From: CAIXZV01 sp963697365
GTDB taxonomy: Bacteria > Chloroflexota > Limnocylindria > Limnocylindrales > CSP1-4
DNA: 64,000 bases
NCBI GenBank assembly: GCA_963697365.1
Contig: CAVONT010000021.1
Span: 248,001 to 312,000 of the forward strand
Reading direction: 5' to 3'
Shown: positions 1-10,082 of the stretch, piece after piece
How the letters are laid out: each line of letters opens with the position of its first letter
Position numbering within the stretch: position 1 is the first letter of the stretch
Translations under genes and position numbers: made by a program
Notes under the pieces: model-generated
The model's input: the letters and a program-made list of their open reading frames with translations, nothing else
What the model was told of the DNA's origin: nothing
Database searches by the model: none

Positions 1-927
1 CTTCTGGACATGGGGCTGCCCGGGGACATCCTCGGGCACGTCTCCGCCGCGGCGGCGCGAGAGACGGGGCTGCCGGAAGGCATCCCCGTGGTCGCCACCG
101 CCAACGACAAGGCCGTGGAGGCCCTCGGGTCAGGGCTGATCGAGCCCCGCGTTGCCCTGCTGTCCCTGGGCACCTACATCACGTCGATGGTCGCCGGCGA
201 GCGGAACCTGCCGGACGGCGACACGTACTTCACCAACCTGTCCTGCATCCCCTACCGGTACCTGTACGAGAGCACGGGCATCCGCGGCGGCATGTGGCAC
301 ATCTCATGGTTCAAGAGCATCATCGGCGATGAGCTTGAGCGCAGCGCGCGCGAATCGGGCCGGATCGTGGAGGAGTTGCTGGAGGCGGAGGCTGTCGGCG
401 TACCCGCCGGCTCCGACGGCCTCCTGACCGTTCCCGACTGGCTTGCCCCGGCGAGCCAGCTGCACAGGAAGGGCGTCATGATCGGCTTCGACCAGCGGCA
501 CACGCGGGGACATGTGTACCGCTCGATCATGGAAGCGATCGCGATGCGCATGAAGAACAACCTGGACGGCATGAACCGGGATATCGGGGTCGGCCAGGAC
601 AAGCTGATCGTGTGTGGCGGGGGATCGAACAGCCCGCTGTTCATGCAGATCGTGGCCGACGTGTTCGGCATGAGGACCGTGCGCAACCGGATCAACGGGG
701 CTGCGGCCCTGGGGGCGGCCATCTGCGTGGCCGTGGCCACGGGGACCTATGAGGACTTCGCCGAGGCCGTCGGCGCCATGGTCCACCAGCAGGACGAGTA
801 CACCCCTGACCCGAAGAACCACCGGGTCTACACGACCATCAACGAGGGGGCGTATCGGGAGCTCGCGACCATGCTCGAGGGAACCCTGGGGCAGATGCAC
901 CGTGCCCTGGAGGCAGCCAGCCGGTAG
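1..927 (+). CDS. FGGY-family carbohydrate kinase, C-terminal part
   Basis: The frame is open from base 1, so this is the C-terminal ~308 residues of a kinase of about 500 residues whose start lies outside the window. FGGY kinases phosphorylate sugars or polyols such as xylulose, gluconate or glycerol with ATP in the cytoplasm. Visible hallmarks are ANDKAVEALGSG, LLSLGTYITS at the start of the second actin-like lobe, and the nucleotide-binding GGGSNSPLFMQIVADVFG followed by NGAAALGAA. These resemble xylulokinase-type members, but the substrate cannot be read from this part. The next gene, an enolase-superfamily dehydratase, begins 17 bases downstream, suggesting joint sugar or sugar-acid catabolism. 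Confidence 0.9.
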   Translation, partial: LLDMGLPGDILGHVSAAAARETGLPEGIPVVATANDKAVEALGSGLIEPRVALLSLGTYITSMVAGERNLPDGDTYFTNLSCIPYRYLYESTGIRGGMWHISWFKSIIGDELERSARESGRIVEELLEAEAVGVPAGSDGLLTVPDWLAPASQLHRKGVMIGFDQRHTRGHVYRSIMEAIAMRMKNNLDGMNRDIGVGQDKLIVCGGGSNSPLFMQIVADVFGMRTVRNRINGAAALGAAICVAVATGTYEDFAEAVGAMVHQQDEYTPDPKNHRVYTTINEGAYRELATMLEGTLGQMHRALEAASR

Positions 928-944
928 GGCGATGTAGGGCACCT

Positions 945-2057
945 GTGAAGATCACATCGATCACCATCACCCACCACAGCCTCAAGCTCGATCCTCCGTA
1001 CGCGGCGTCGTTCGACTCGCGACCGAAGACAAGCCACCCCATGTCATTGGTGCGGGTGACGACCGACGAGGGCATCACGGGCATCGGAGCCGGGTACGCG
1101 ATGCGCGGCTTCGAGGGGCACGAGGGGCTGTTCGTCGGCCAGGACCCGCTCGCGCTCGAGCGCCACTACCGAGTCCTTGACAACCTCAACTTCTACTTCG
1201 GTCGTCCCTGGCCGGTCGACATCGCCCTCTGGGACCTGGCGGGCAAGATCACCGGGCAGCCCGTCTGGAAGATGCTTGGCGGCCTGAGCGATCGCTGCAC
1301 TGCCTACGCGTCGACGGGCTCCCTCCGCACTGCCGACGAGACGGTGGAACTGGCCGAGTTCTACGTCTCACGCGGGTTCAAGGCCATGAAGATCCGCTTC
1401 GGGCGTGATGACTGGCGGGATGACGTTGCGGTGGTCGAAGCGGTGCGCCGTCGCGTCGGGGATCGTCTCGAGCTCATGGTCGACTGCAACCAGGGTTGGC
1501 GCATGCCGTGGGACATCCAGGTGCCGTGGCAGTTGAAGGACGCGCTCGTCGTGGCCAGCGCACTGGAGGACCTGGGCGTCTACTGGATGGAGGAGCCGCT
1601 CCATCGCGGTGACATCGAGGGGATGGCGGCGCTGCGGCAGCGCACCAGCCTCCGCATTGCGGGTGGCGAGGGCAACCTCGAGGTCTACGAATTCGCGAAC
1701 CTCATCCAGCGTCGCTGCCTCGATGTGCTCCAGCCGGACGTCACCTGGTGCGGCGGCATCTCGGGACTGCGCCGTGTCGCCATCATGGCGCAGGAGAACC
1801 ACCTCATGTTCACGCCCCATGCGTGGACTATCGGCATCGGAACACTCGCCAACATCCACCTGGCGGCCGGTCTCGCGGGCTCACCATATGTCGAGTTCCC
1901 GTACGATCCGCCGGGCTGGACCCTCGAGCGCCGCGACTATCCGATGACGAGGCTGGTCGACATCGACGCGGACGGCGCGATCGTGCTCAGCGACCGGCCG
2001 GGGCTCGGCTTCGAGCTCGATGAGGAGCGCCTGGCGCACACCCTCGTCCAGACCTAG
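945..2057 (+). CDS. Mandelate racemase/muconate lactonizing enzyme family protein (probable sugar-acid dehydratase)
   Basis: A 370-residue enolase-superfamily enzyme with a GTG start. These enzymes abstract a proton alpha to a carboxylate with Mg2+ help; most relatives next to sugar kinases dehydrate aldonic or uronic acids. An N-terminal capping domain is followed by the TIM barrel. Metal ligands are apparent in MVDCNQGW (Asp), WMEEPL (Glu) and AGGEGN (Glu). The His-Asp dyad of the mandelate-racemase subgroup is seen as LQPD and FTPHAW. The usual KxK base motif reads KIR, so the second lysine is arginine. Substrate unknown; location behind the FGGY kinase supports a sugar-acid route. Confidence 0.88.
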   Translation: MKITSITITHHSLKLDPPYAASFDSRPKTSHPMSLVRVTTDEGITGIGAGYAMRGFEGHEGLFVGQDPLALERHYRVLDNLNFYFGRPWPVDIALWDLAGKITGQPVWKMLGGLSDRCTAYASTGSLRTADETVELAEFYVSRGFKAMKIRFGRDDWRDDVAVVEAVRRRVGDRLELMVDCNQGWRMPWDIQVPWQLKDALVVASALEDLGVYWMEEPLHRGDIEGMAALRQRTSLRIAGGEGNLEVYEFANLIQRRCLDVLQPDVTWCGGISGLRRVAIMAQENHLMFTPHAWTIGIGTLANIHLAAGLAGSPYVEFPYDPPGWTLERRDYPMTRLVDIDADGAIVLSDRPGLGFELDEERLAHTLVQT

Positions 2058-2059
2058 CG

Positions 2060-2557
2060 TCAGGTGGTGGTCGGCACGTGCGGCCGCCGCTCGCCCTTCG
2101 CCGCGAGATGCGTCTCCAGCAGCCCGACCAGGCGCTCGAAGGCGGCGTACTTCTGGGGTGTCCCGGTCCGCTCGCGCTCACCGCGGACGATGTCCGCGCA
2201 CGCATCCCAGGCCTCGAAGATCGAGGACGTGAGCAGTTCATCGAGCAGGGACAGGCTTGCCACGCCACGGCGGTGGAGGATGCCCATCGTGTCGTAGAAG
2301 GTGGCCACCTGGTCGAACGCCACCCAGTCATCCTCGGTGGCCTCGGCCTGGAACGCAGCGTGGTCCCGGAAGGGCCAGGTCTGCACCCGCCAGTAGGCCC
2401 GCGCCAGCGGCTCGGACAGGAGCGGCTCGTACAAGCGCAGCACGGTGTCCTCGCGCCGCTGGAGGTACTGCAGACGCAGTTGGATGACCGCGATGACGAT
2501 CCAGCCGATCAGCGCGAGGCTGCCGAGCGCGGACAGGGTTGCGGCTACGTCATCCAT
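2060..2557 (-). CDS. Small membrane-anchored protein, DUF4760-like
   Basis: A 165-residue protein starting MDDVAATL. One hydrophobic segment at about residues 11-29 is followed by a soluble helical domain rich in Arg, Trp and acidic residues, with a pattern like DUF4760 proteins (LRLQYLQRREDTVLRLYEPL). No catalytic motif is apparent. It lies 15 bases behind the FAD oxidoreductase on the same strand and converges with the dehydratase gene, only 2 bases from its stop. Function unknown; the family assignment is from memory of its pattern. Confidence 0.7.
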   Translation of the reverse strand: MDDVAATLSALGSLALIGWIVIAVIQLRLQYLQRREDTVLRLYEPLLSEPLARAYWRVQTWPFRDHAAFQAEATEDDWVAFDQVATFYDTMGILHRRGVASLSLLDELLTSSIFEAWDACADIVRGERERTGTPQKYAAFERLVGLLETHLAAKGERRPHVPTTT

Positions 2558-2572
2558 CGTCTCGGTGCCCGG

Positions 2573-3977
2573 TCAGTCCAGGCGGACGCCCTGACGGGCG
2601 AGCTCAGCTCGGACCTTGGCGATCGGCACATCCTCGGACGGCGACGCCCTCGCGGATGGAGACGGCCGCCGCGACGCCCGCGCCCTGGCCGCTCACGGTG
2701 CAGCACATCATGGAGCGCACCGCGGCGTGGCTGATCTTGTCGCCGCCGATGCTGCGGCCGGCGACGAGCAGGTTCGCAGACGCCCTTGGGGACCAGCGCG
2801 CCGTACGGCACGTGGAAGTAGCGCCCGGTCGTCGGCAGGATCAGCACCCCGTAGCCGTCGATGAACTCCGGGAAGATCCCGATCGAGTCCTCGAACCGGG
2901 CCTGGCTCGCGCACGTCGTCGCTCGGTGAGGTTGTAGCGCGCGTCGATCTTGCGGGTGTCGCGCACGCCCGAGGGTCATCCCGAAGTTGCGCAGCGTCGC
3001 GTCCTCGCAGCCGGGCTGAACGCGCCGGAGCGCCTCGATCGCCTGCATCGCCTGCTTGCGGCCCTCGATCTCGCCGCGGCGTCAGGTCGTCCGCGTTGGT
3101 CGCCGTCGACCCCGTCGAGGTGGACCAGGTTGAGGTAGGTGAGGTCGCCCTGTCGTGCATCGGCGCCCCACGTGCCGGCCATCGTGATCAGGTCGGGCGG
3201 GATCAGCCCTGCCTCGACGGCCTTGCTTGAACGGCTTGCGCAGGAACGGCGAGAAGAGCTCGTCCTCCTTGCCGTCGGTCTCGATGTCCCACTCGGCGTT
3301 GCCGGCCCAGTCGCGGTAGGTCTGGCGGGTCGGCCGCGACCTCCTCGAGGAACGCGCCGCTTGTTGACGCCGGTCATCGAGAACATGACCGAGACCGCCA
3401 GCATCTCCTCGGGCGGCGTCTTGCGGATCGGGGCCCCGGCGCGCGCGGCGACGTCGGCGTCGCCGGTGGCGTCGACGACGCGCTGGGCGAGGATGGCCTC
3501 GCGGCCGGACTTGCTCTCGGTGATCACGCCGCGGAGCGACGCCGTCCTCGACGATCGGGGCGACGAACATGCGGTGGAGCATCGGGTGGATGCCCGTCCT
3601 CCTCGACCAGGACGTCGGCGACGAACTTGAACCGCTCGGCGTCGAGCGCCTGGCTGATCGACTGCGACTCGTCCGGGTGGCGCCGCGCCCGCCCGGGCGC
3701 GCTCCTCGATCTCGCGCCCGACCCCCTCGCTGTCGACGGTCTCCTCGTGGCGGTACCAGGCGAAGCTCTCGACGCCGACCTGCGGTGATGTTGCCGCCGA
3801 AGCAGCCGTACCGCTCGAGCGAGGGTGGTCCGCGCGCCGGCCCGCGCCGCCGCCGAGCGCCGCGCCACAGACCGCCGGGCCCGCTGCCGACGACCAGGAC
3901 GTCCGTCTCGTGGATGACGTCGATCGTTCGGGCGGGCTCGGTGATGCGACGGATCGCGAAGGGTTCACGGCAGACAT
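2573..3977 (-). pseudogene. FAD-dependent oxidoreductase (FAD_oxidored-like), reading frame broken by several indels
   Basis: Pieces in three frames assemble into one protein of about 465 residues. The N-terminus holds the Rossmann dinucleotide motif DVLVVGSGPGGL. Further segments include RVVDATGDADVAARAGAP, FGMTLGVRDTRKIDARYNL and NLLVAGRSIGGDKISHAAVR, and the end is VRAELARQGVRLD. This order is typical of FAD-dependent oxidoreductases of the FAD_oxidored family. Because every segment is well conserved, sequence error is more likely than decay. The start is uncertain; an ATG at 3977 precedes the first break. It is the last gene of the ABC-transporter operon, so it may oxidise the imported compound. 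Substrate unknown. Confidence 0.75.
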
Positions 3978-4027
3978 GCGGAGCACCTGGGCGGCGACGA
4001 CGACAGTGCCGGTGCGGAGCTGGCAGC

Positions 4028-5115
4028 CTAGTCGGCGACGACGAACACGGGCGCGGGCGCCACGGCCAGGTCGACCGCGACGCCGGGGTAGAGCCCGCCG
4101 GACTCCGACGCGGCCATCTGGGCGACCACGATCGTCTCGTCCGGCAGCGCCACCTGGGCACGGCACAGCGAGCCGAGGAAGCTGACCGCAAGGACCCGGG
4201 CCGTCGCCGTTCTCCGCCGGGGTCAGCCGGACGTTCTCCGGCCGGACGAGCGCCTGGACGTGCGCCGCGATCGCCGGACCCTCGAGGAGCGGCACGATGC
4301 GTCGTCCCGAGCACGCTCACACGTCCGTGCCGTCGGCGCGTGCCCGGCGATCCGGTTGGTGAGGCCCACGAACTCGGCGACGAACCGGGTCTGCGGGCGG
4401 TCGTACAGCTCCGCCGGCGGGGCGATCTGCTCCAGGCGACCGGCCGACATGACGCCGACCCGGTCGCCCATGGCCAGCGCCTCCTCCTGGTCGTGGGTCA
4501 CGAACAGGGTGGTGATGCCGACCATGATCTGGATCCGGCGGATCTCCTCGCGCAGCTGGCGCCGGACCTTGGCGTCGAGCGCGGACAGCGGCTCGTCGAG
4601 CAGCAGCACCTCGGGCTCGATGGCGAGCGCGCGGGCGAGCGCGACGCGCTGCTGCTGGCCGCCGGACATCTGGTGCGGGTAGCGGTTGGCCTGCTGCGCC
4701 GAGGCCGACCAGGTCGAGCATCTCCTCGGCCTCGCTTGCTTGCGCGCCTTCGCCGTCCACGCCGCGCAGGCGCAGGCCGTACGCCACGTTGTCGCGGGCG
4801 GTCATGTTGGGGAACAGGCTGTAGGCCTGGAAGACGATCCCCATGTTGCGCTTGTTCGCGGGGACGTCGGTGATGTCCTTGCCGCCGACGAGGATCCGGC
4901 CCTGGTCGACGCTCGTCGAGCCCGCCCAGCGCGCGCAGCGCGGTGGTCTTGCCGCAGCCGGACGGCCCGAGCAGCGCGATCAGCTCGCCCGGCGCGATGT
5001 CGATGGACAGCCCGTCGAGCGCGTGGACCGAGCCGTACCAGCGGTGCAGCTCGTCGAACGACGACGGCGACGCCGTGGCCGGTCGCGGCTGGGCGTCAGG
5101 GCTCGTGGCGGTCAT
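4028..5115 (-). pseudogene. ABC transporter ATP-binding protein, PotA/FbpC type, with frameshifts
   Basis: The ATPase that powers the importer encoded upstream. Walker A is GPSGCGKTT, the signature is MSGGQQQRVALARALA, Walker B is LLLDEPLSALD and the switch is THDQEEALAM. A C-terminal TOBE-like part follows (VQALVRPENVRLTP), ending VAPAPVFVVAD before TAG at 4028-4030. Breaks lie near 4915, 4695, 4330 and 4200. Removing one base at each restores the expected protein of about 360 residues. ATG at 5115 overlaps the permease stop as ATGA. The family includes spermidine/putrescine, ferric-iron and thiamine importers; the substrate is not evident. Confidence 0.85.
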
Positions 5116-6044
5116 GCGGCGGGCTCCTCGACGACTCGCTGGGTGCGACGGTCGCCGCCCCTGGGGCGAACCGGGAGATGACGAACAGCAGGACGAACGC
5201 GAAGAACAGGGCGGCGCAGCGAGACCGCGACCGCGACGAACGGCGTCGCGCTTGCCGAGCAGGAAGATGACCACCTGGAGGGTGTTGAACGAGAGCAGCG
5301 ACGAGATCGTGAACTCGCCGAGCACGAGCGCGATGGCGAGCACCGAGGCCGAGAGGATCGCCGCCGCGGATGTTCGGCACGATGACCTGGAGGATCGTCC
5401 GCGGCCAGCCGGCACCGAGGCTGCGCGCCGCGTCGGCGAGCGTCGCGGTGTCGATCGCCGCGCAGGCTCGAGTCGATCGCGCGGTACGCGTACGGCAGCA
5501 CGAGGATGATGTTGATCAGCGCGAGCGTGAGCGGCGATGCGCCCGACGGCGCCCGAGGTTCTGGCCCATCCAGCGGTAGATCGGGCGCGATGCCCACCAC
5601 GATCACGATCGCCGGGATCGCCAGCGGCAGCAGGCACAGGAACTCGACGACGCGCCGCATCCGCGGGACCCGGACGACCGTCCAGACCATCGTCGGGACG
5701 AGCAGGAGGAGCATCCCGATCACCGTCAGCACCGCGATCTGGAGCGACATCGATGATGCTCGTCGACGAGGTTCTGGATAGCTGAGGATCGCGGCGAAGG
5801 CTCGAGGCTGCGTCCGAAGGCTCCCGGTGGCCTGTCGAAGTTGCCCCGCGTCGAGAACTCGAGCATCGCGAACAGCGGCAGGATCAGGTAGCCCACGCAC
5901 GAGGATGAGGACCGCGATAGCGCACGACCGTCTGGCGACGCGATGTCGCGGCGGCGCCGTGCCGCGCCCTTCGGTGGCTGGCCAGGAGCGCGCCGCCCTC
6001 GGGAGCGCCGCGGCACCGAGCTGGGTGTTGACCGAGCCGCTCAC
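5112..6044 (-). pseudogene. ABC transporter permease, second subunit, with frameshifts
   Basis: A binding-protein-dependent transport permease of about 310 residues, recovered in fragments. Visible membrane segments include SCVGYLILPLFAMLEFS, LQIAVLTVIGMLLLLVPTMVW, LCLLPLAIPAIVIVVGI, LALINIILVLPYAYRAIDSS and VLAIALVLGEFTISSLLSF. The cytoplasmic EAA loop that contacts the ATPase lies in the broken stretch near 5390-5480. GTG at 6044 overlaps the stop of the first permease. Breaks occur near 5940, 5760, 5550, 5470, 5370 and 5220. The inner-membrane partner of the next permease and ATPase. Confidence 0.8.
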
Positions 6045-6974
6045 TTGACCCACCGCGAGGCGCGCCGCTGGATGTAGCGCGTACAGCAGCATCACGACGG
6101 AGACGACGACGATCATCCCCAGCGCGAGTGCCTTGCCGACGTTCTCCTGGCCGAGCACGACCTCGCTCTGTCATCTGGCAGGCGATCTGCTGGGTGATGA
6201 GCGCGCACGCCCTGGCTGATCAGGGCCTGCGCGGTGGCGTAGGCGGAGAACGCGTTGGTGAACAGCAGCAGCAGGGCGCCCAGGAAGCTCGGGGCGAGGA
6301 TCGGGCCGCCGACGTGCCGCCAGAACGACCAGGCGCTGCCGCCGAGGCTGGCTGACGCGTCGTACCACTCCTGGCGCAGGCCGTCGAGCGAGGGCAGGAA
6401 GACGATCAGCATCAGCGGGATCTGGAAGTAGGTGTAGACGCAGGATCAGGCCGGTCAGGGAGTACAGCCACGACATGTCCAGCGTCGACGTTGAAGATGT
6501 CGTTGAGGAGCAGCGTCACCAGGCCGTTGAAGCCGAACGTCGCGAGGAAGGCGAAGGCCAGCATGACGCCACCGAACTGGGCCAGGACGCCTGAGACCGC
6601 GACGATCAGCTGGCGCAGCGGTGCCGTGCGGGTCGCCGCGCGCGACCGCCCACGCGAGCAGGCCGCCGACGACGGCCCCGAGCAGTGCGGTGATGCCCGC
6701 GAGCTGGATGGACTTGACGAAGGAGTCGACGAACGACGGCGTCGTGAAGATCGCACCGAAGTTGTCGAGCGTGAACTGGCCCTCGGTCGTCGTCAACGCG
6801 CCGACCAGGACCACCAGCGTCGGGAAGATCAGGAACAGCCCGACGTAGGCGTGGAACGGGACGAGGGCGACGTAGTTCCCGGCCCTCCTGCGGAGGCTGG
6901 GCCGGCCCCGCCTGGGCGGGGCCGGCTGCGGGCATCTCCGAAGGGGCGGGCACGCCGACCGTGGACACGGTCAT
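6041..6974 (-). pseudogene. ABC transporter permease, first subunit, with frameshifts
   Basis: Starts MTVSTVGVPAPSEMPAAG and continues through fragments with clear membrane helices: SIQLAGITALLGAVVGGLLAW, LIVAVSGVLAQFGGVMLAFAF, FLGALLLLFTNAFSAYATA and LALGMIVVVSVVMLLYA. The segment LPSLDGLRQEWYDASASLGG is the EAA-type loop of a binding-protein-dependent permease. It ends WVK before TGA at 6041-6043. Indels lie near 6890, 6640, 6480, 6440, 6210 and 6170. Codes for about 310 residues and follows the solute-binding lipoprotein by 33 bases. Confidence 0.8.
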
Positions 6975-7007
6975 GCGGGCACCTCCGCGCTCAGACGGGA
7001 GCTGTGA

Positions 7008-8194
7008 CTACTGGATGGTGATGAAGTTCCAGTCGTCGGTCAGGAGCACCGTGGCCGCGTCGATCTGCTCCGCGGTCAGCTGCACCGGCGCGGTCGCCGG
7101 CGCGCCGAGCGCGGCGAGGGCCGCCTTGTCAGTCGTTCCGGCCGCCTGCATCGCAGCAAGGCGGACGGGCGTCGCGAAGCCCTTGAGCCACGTGTTCTGG
7201 CCGGCGTCCGAGAAGATGTACTCGACCCAGCAGCGGGCGGCGGCCGGGTGGGCGGCGTCCTTGTTGATCGTCGCCATGTAGAACGAGGAGACCGGGGGCG
7301 CGTCGGACGGGGACGACGACCTTCCAGTCGACGCCCTTCTCGCTACTCGGAGCGATCTGGGAGCCGTTGTTGTACGTCCAGTCGATGACGATCGGGGTCT
7401 GGCCCGAGGCGATCGTGGTCGGGGACGGGTCGACCGGGATGAGGTTGCCGCTCTCGGCGAGCTCCTTGAAGAAGTCGATCGCCGGGCTGGATGTTGTCGG
7501 CGGAGCCGCCGTTCGCCAGCGCGGCCATGACCACGCCGTTGAAGCCGGCGGACGCCTTGGTCGGGTCGCCGTTCAGCGCGATCTTGCCCTTGTACTTCGG
7601 GTCCTTCAGGTCGGCCATGGTCTTGATGTCGCCGAGCGAGGCGTCATAGCCGATCGACATGTAGCCGGTGTAGTTGTTGATCCAGGCGCCTGCGGCGTCC
7701 TTGTTGGCGTCCGGGATGTCCGCCCACGTCACCGGCTGGTACGGCGCGTACATGTCCATGTTGGCCTGGGCGACGACCGGGGCGAGGTCGAACATGTCGG
7801 GCTGACGGCCCGTGCCGGCCAGCTGCTTGGCCGTGTTGATCTCGGTCTGGCTGTCGGCGTCCGGCTGGTCGTTGGTGATCTTGATGCCGTACTTCGCGGT
7901 GAAGTCGTCCATCATCTGGCCGTAGTTGGCCCAGTCCGGCGGCAGGGCGATCGTGTTGAGGGTGCCCTCTTCCTTGCCGGCCGCGCAGACGGCGTCGACG
8001 CCGCCAGCACCGGCGGACGTGGCGGTCGCCCAGTCGACGGCCGCGGCGGGCGGCGCCTCGGTCGCGGCTGCGCCGGACGTCGCAGCTGGGCCGGACGTCG
8101 CCGCCGGCGCCGAGGTGGCAGCCGAGCCGCCGCACGCGGCGACGACCACCGTCGTTGCGGCGAGCACGGCGAAGAGCCGAGTCCTGACTTCCAT
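7008..8194 (-). CDS. Extracellular solute-binding lipoprotein of the ABC importer (frame broken near 7490 and 7300)
   Basis: The substrate-capture protein of the importer. The ATG at 8194 follows a strong GGAGGAGA ribosome site. A signal peptide ends in the lipobox VVAACGG, so Cys21 should be lipidated. An Ala/Thr/Ser-rich linker leads into a periplasmic-binding fold with EEGTLNTIALPPDWANYG, GYMSIGYDASLGDIKTMADL and CWVEYIFSDAGQNTWLKG, as in family 1 binding proteins for polyamines, iron or organophosphates. One surplus base after CAG near 7490 and further breaks around 7280-7340 interrupt an otherwise intact protein of about 395 residues. Ligand unknown. Confidence 0.82.
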
Positions 8195-8472
8195 GCGCGT
8201 TCTCCTCCAGTGGCCGGATCCCGGCCCAAGCGACCATGGGCGCAGCGAGCGCTCTTGCCAGGCGACGCACGACGCTGCAAGGTTGCCTCTGCATTGCGCC
8301 GCCGTTGCAGTGCGGATACTACGACGCTGAGGAGCGGTGTGTCTGCCTAATCGTGTTACGGCTGTATTAGGATCCGACAGCGTGGGGCGAGTTCTCCGTG
8401 CCCGCCCGCTCGTGCTCACCCCTTGATCGTCCGCGGACGTTCCCTGCGACCGGCGCTACACTCAGCCGACCG
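8195..8472. promoter_or_regulatory. Divergent intergenic region with candidate promoters
   Basis: This gap separates the importer genes (minus) from sufU (plus). TACACT at 8457-8462 ends 10 bases before the sufU ATG, and no ribosome site precedes that ATG, so a near-leaderless transcript is possible. On the minus strand TAGTAT (plus 8316-8321) could be the -10 of the importer operon, but no good -35 partner was found. Confidence 0.3.
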
Positions 8473-8868
8473 ATGGACGATCTGTACCGCGACTACATCC
8501 TCGAGCACTACCGGCACCCTCACAACTTCGGGGTGCTGGAGGCGCCCACCGCGTCGTTCGAGGGGTCCAATCCCCTCTGCGGCGACCGGATCACGATGCA
8601 GCTGACCGTCGAGGACGGCGTCGTGACGGACGTCGGCTTCACCGGCCGCGGCTGCGCCATCAGCCAGGCCTCCGCGAGCCTCCTGACCGACGAGATCAAG
8701 GGCAGGCCAGTGGGCGAGGTCGCGGCCTTCGCTGCCACGGACCTGCTGGAACTGCTGGGGATCGAGATCAGCCCGGCGCGGCTCAAGTGCGCGATGCTCT
8801 CGTTCGACTCGCTGCAGCACCTCCTCGACGAGGTGGGCGCGAGGCCGCCCACGACGGAGGCCGGCTGA
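8473..8868 (+). CDS. sufU: SufU-type iron-sulfur assembly protein
   Basis: A 131-residue IscU-like protein starting MDDLYRDYILEHYRHPHNFG, the classic SufU N-terminus. The three cysteines sit in PLCGD, GCAISQASAS and LKCAML, and Asp follows the first Cys in CGD, matching the zinc/sulfur-transfer site of SufU. SufU accepts persulfide sulfur from SufS and feeds Fe-S assembly. No SufS, SufB or SufD gene is nearby. It heads an operon with a rhodanese-ThiF fusion and a JAMM peptidase, suggesting wider sulfur-transfer chemistry. Confidence 0.92.
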   Translation: MDDLYRDYILEHYRHPHNFGVLEAPTASFEGSNPLCGDRITMQLTVEDGVVTDVGFTGRGCAISQASASLLTDEIKGRPVGEVAAFAATDLLELLGIEISPARLKCAMLSFDSLQHLLDEVGARPPTTEAG

Positions 8869-8879
8869 CGGTCCGCGAG

Positions 8880-10082
8880 GTGCCTGTGGTACGCGAGGTT
8901 TCCCCAGCCGAGGCGGAGGCGCTGCGCGCCACGGGCGCGTCGCTGGTCGACGTCCGCGAGGACAACGAGTGGGCCGTGGAGCGGATCCCCGCTGCCGTGC
9001 TCGTGCCGAAGAGCCGGCTGGAGACGGAGATCGGCGCGGCTGCACCGGATCGCGAGCGCCAGCTCGTCCTGTACTGCCGGTCCGGCGTGCGGTCGGTGTT
9101 CGCCGCCCGAGCGCTGCTTGCAATGGGCTACGCCGACGTGGTCTCGATGGCGGGCGGCATCGAGCGCTGGCGCGCCGAGGGCCGCCCGGTTGAGGCCCCG
9201 CCCAGCTCCCTGACCGAGGCCCAGCGCCGTCGCTACAGTCGCCACCTGCTGATCCCCGAGGTTGGCGCGGAGGGCCAGGCGAGGCTGCTCGGCTCCAAGG
9301 TGCTGCTCGTCGGCGCCGGCGGCCTCGGCTCGCCCGCGGCGCTGTACCTGGCAGCGGCCGGTGTCGGCACACTCGGCCTGGTCGACTTCGACGTCGTGGA
9401 CGTGTCGAACCTCCAGCGCCAGGTGCTGCACACCACGGACCGCGTGGGCGTCGCGAAGGTCGAGTCGGCCCGGATGACGATCAACGCGCTGAACCCGGAC
9501 GTCCAGGTGGACGCCTGGAACGAGATGCTCGGCCCGGACAACGTCGAGCGGATCATCGCGGGCTTCGACGTCATCGTTGACGGCACCGACAGCTTCGACA
9601 CCCGATACCTGCTCAACGACGCCGCGGTCGCCGCGGGCATCCCGGTCGTCCATGCCTCGGTGTTCCGGTTCGAAGGGCAGCTGTCCGTCTTCGTCCCGTA
9701 TGCGGGTCCCTGCTACCGCTGCCTGTACCCGACGGCACCGCCGCCCGAGCTCGCCCCGGCCTGCAACGTGGCGGGGGTCCTCGGGGTGGTGCCCGGGATC
9801 ATGGGCCTGCTCCAGGCCAACGAGGTGCTCAAGCTGCTGCTGGGCGCCGGTGATCCGATGGTCGGCCGGCTGCTGCTGTTCGATGCCCTGGACACGGAGT
9901 TCACCGAGCTCCGCCTGCGGCGTGATCCCGCCTGCCCGGTGTGCTCCGACGCGGCCCGAGCCGCTCGCGAGGCGGGAACCCCGCTCCCGCTCCCGGGCCG
10001 GGGGCCGGCCGACGCCGAGGCCTCCGTCGACCTCGCTGCCGGGCTCGTGACCCTGGCCAATCCGTTCGAGGGACCACGCTGA
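8880..10082 (+). CDS. Rhodanese-ThiF/MoeB fusion (sulfur-carrier adenylyltransferase)
   Basis: About 400 residues. An N-terminal rhodanese domain (about residues 5-100) carries the active-site loop YCRSGVRS. A ThiF/MoeB domain follows, with the ATP-binding GAGGLGSPAALYLAAAGVG, DFDVVDVSNLQRQ and Cys pairs CYRC and CPVC for structural zinc. Such enzymes adenylate the C-terminal Gly-Gly of ubiquitin-like sulfur carriers, and the rhodanese supplies persulfide. In the well-known MoeBR/Uba4 proteins the rhodanese is C-terminal; here it is N-terminal. I take GTG at 8880 as start; GTG at 8886 is equally possible. The JAMM gene follows immediately. Confidence 0.85.
   Translation: MPVVREVSPAEAEALRATGASLVDVREDNEWAVERIPAAVLVPKSRLETEIGAAAPDRERQLVLYCRSGVRSVFAARALLAMGYADVVSMAGGIERWRAEGRPVEAPPSSLTEAQRRRYSRHLLIPEVGAEGQARLLGSKVLLVGAGGLGSPAALYLAAAGVGTLGLVDFDVVDVSNLQRQVLHTTDRVGVAKVESARMTINALNPDVQVDAWNEMLGPDNVERIIAGFDVIVDGTDSFDTRYLLNDAAVAAGIPVVHASVFRFEGQLSVFVPYAGPCYRCLYPTAPPPELAPACNVAGVLGVVPGIMGLLQANEVLKLLLGAGDPMVGRLLLFDALDTEFTELRLRRDPACPVCSDAARAAREAGTPLPLPGRGPADAEASVDLAAGLVTLANPFEGPR

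Noticed and set aside
1..2057. FGGY kinase and dehydratase as part of the BMC pathway
   Set aside because: They lie about 45 kb from the BMC locus on the other strand, with no targeting helix seen on the dehydratase (the kinase N-terminus lies outside the window). No link beyond sugar metabolism in general.
2573..7008. Programmed ribosomal frameshifting
   Set aside because: The breaks are too many, lack slippery heptamers in common and occur in unrelated genes; sequence error is simpler.
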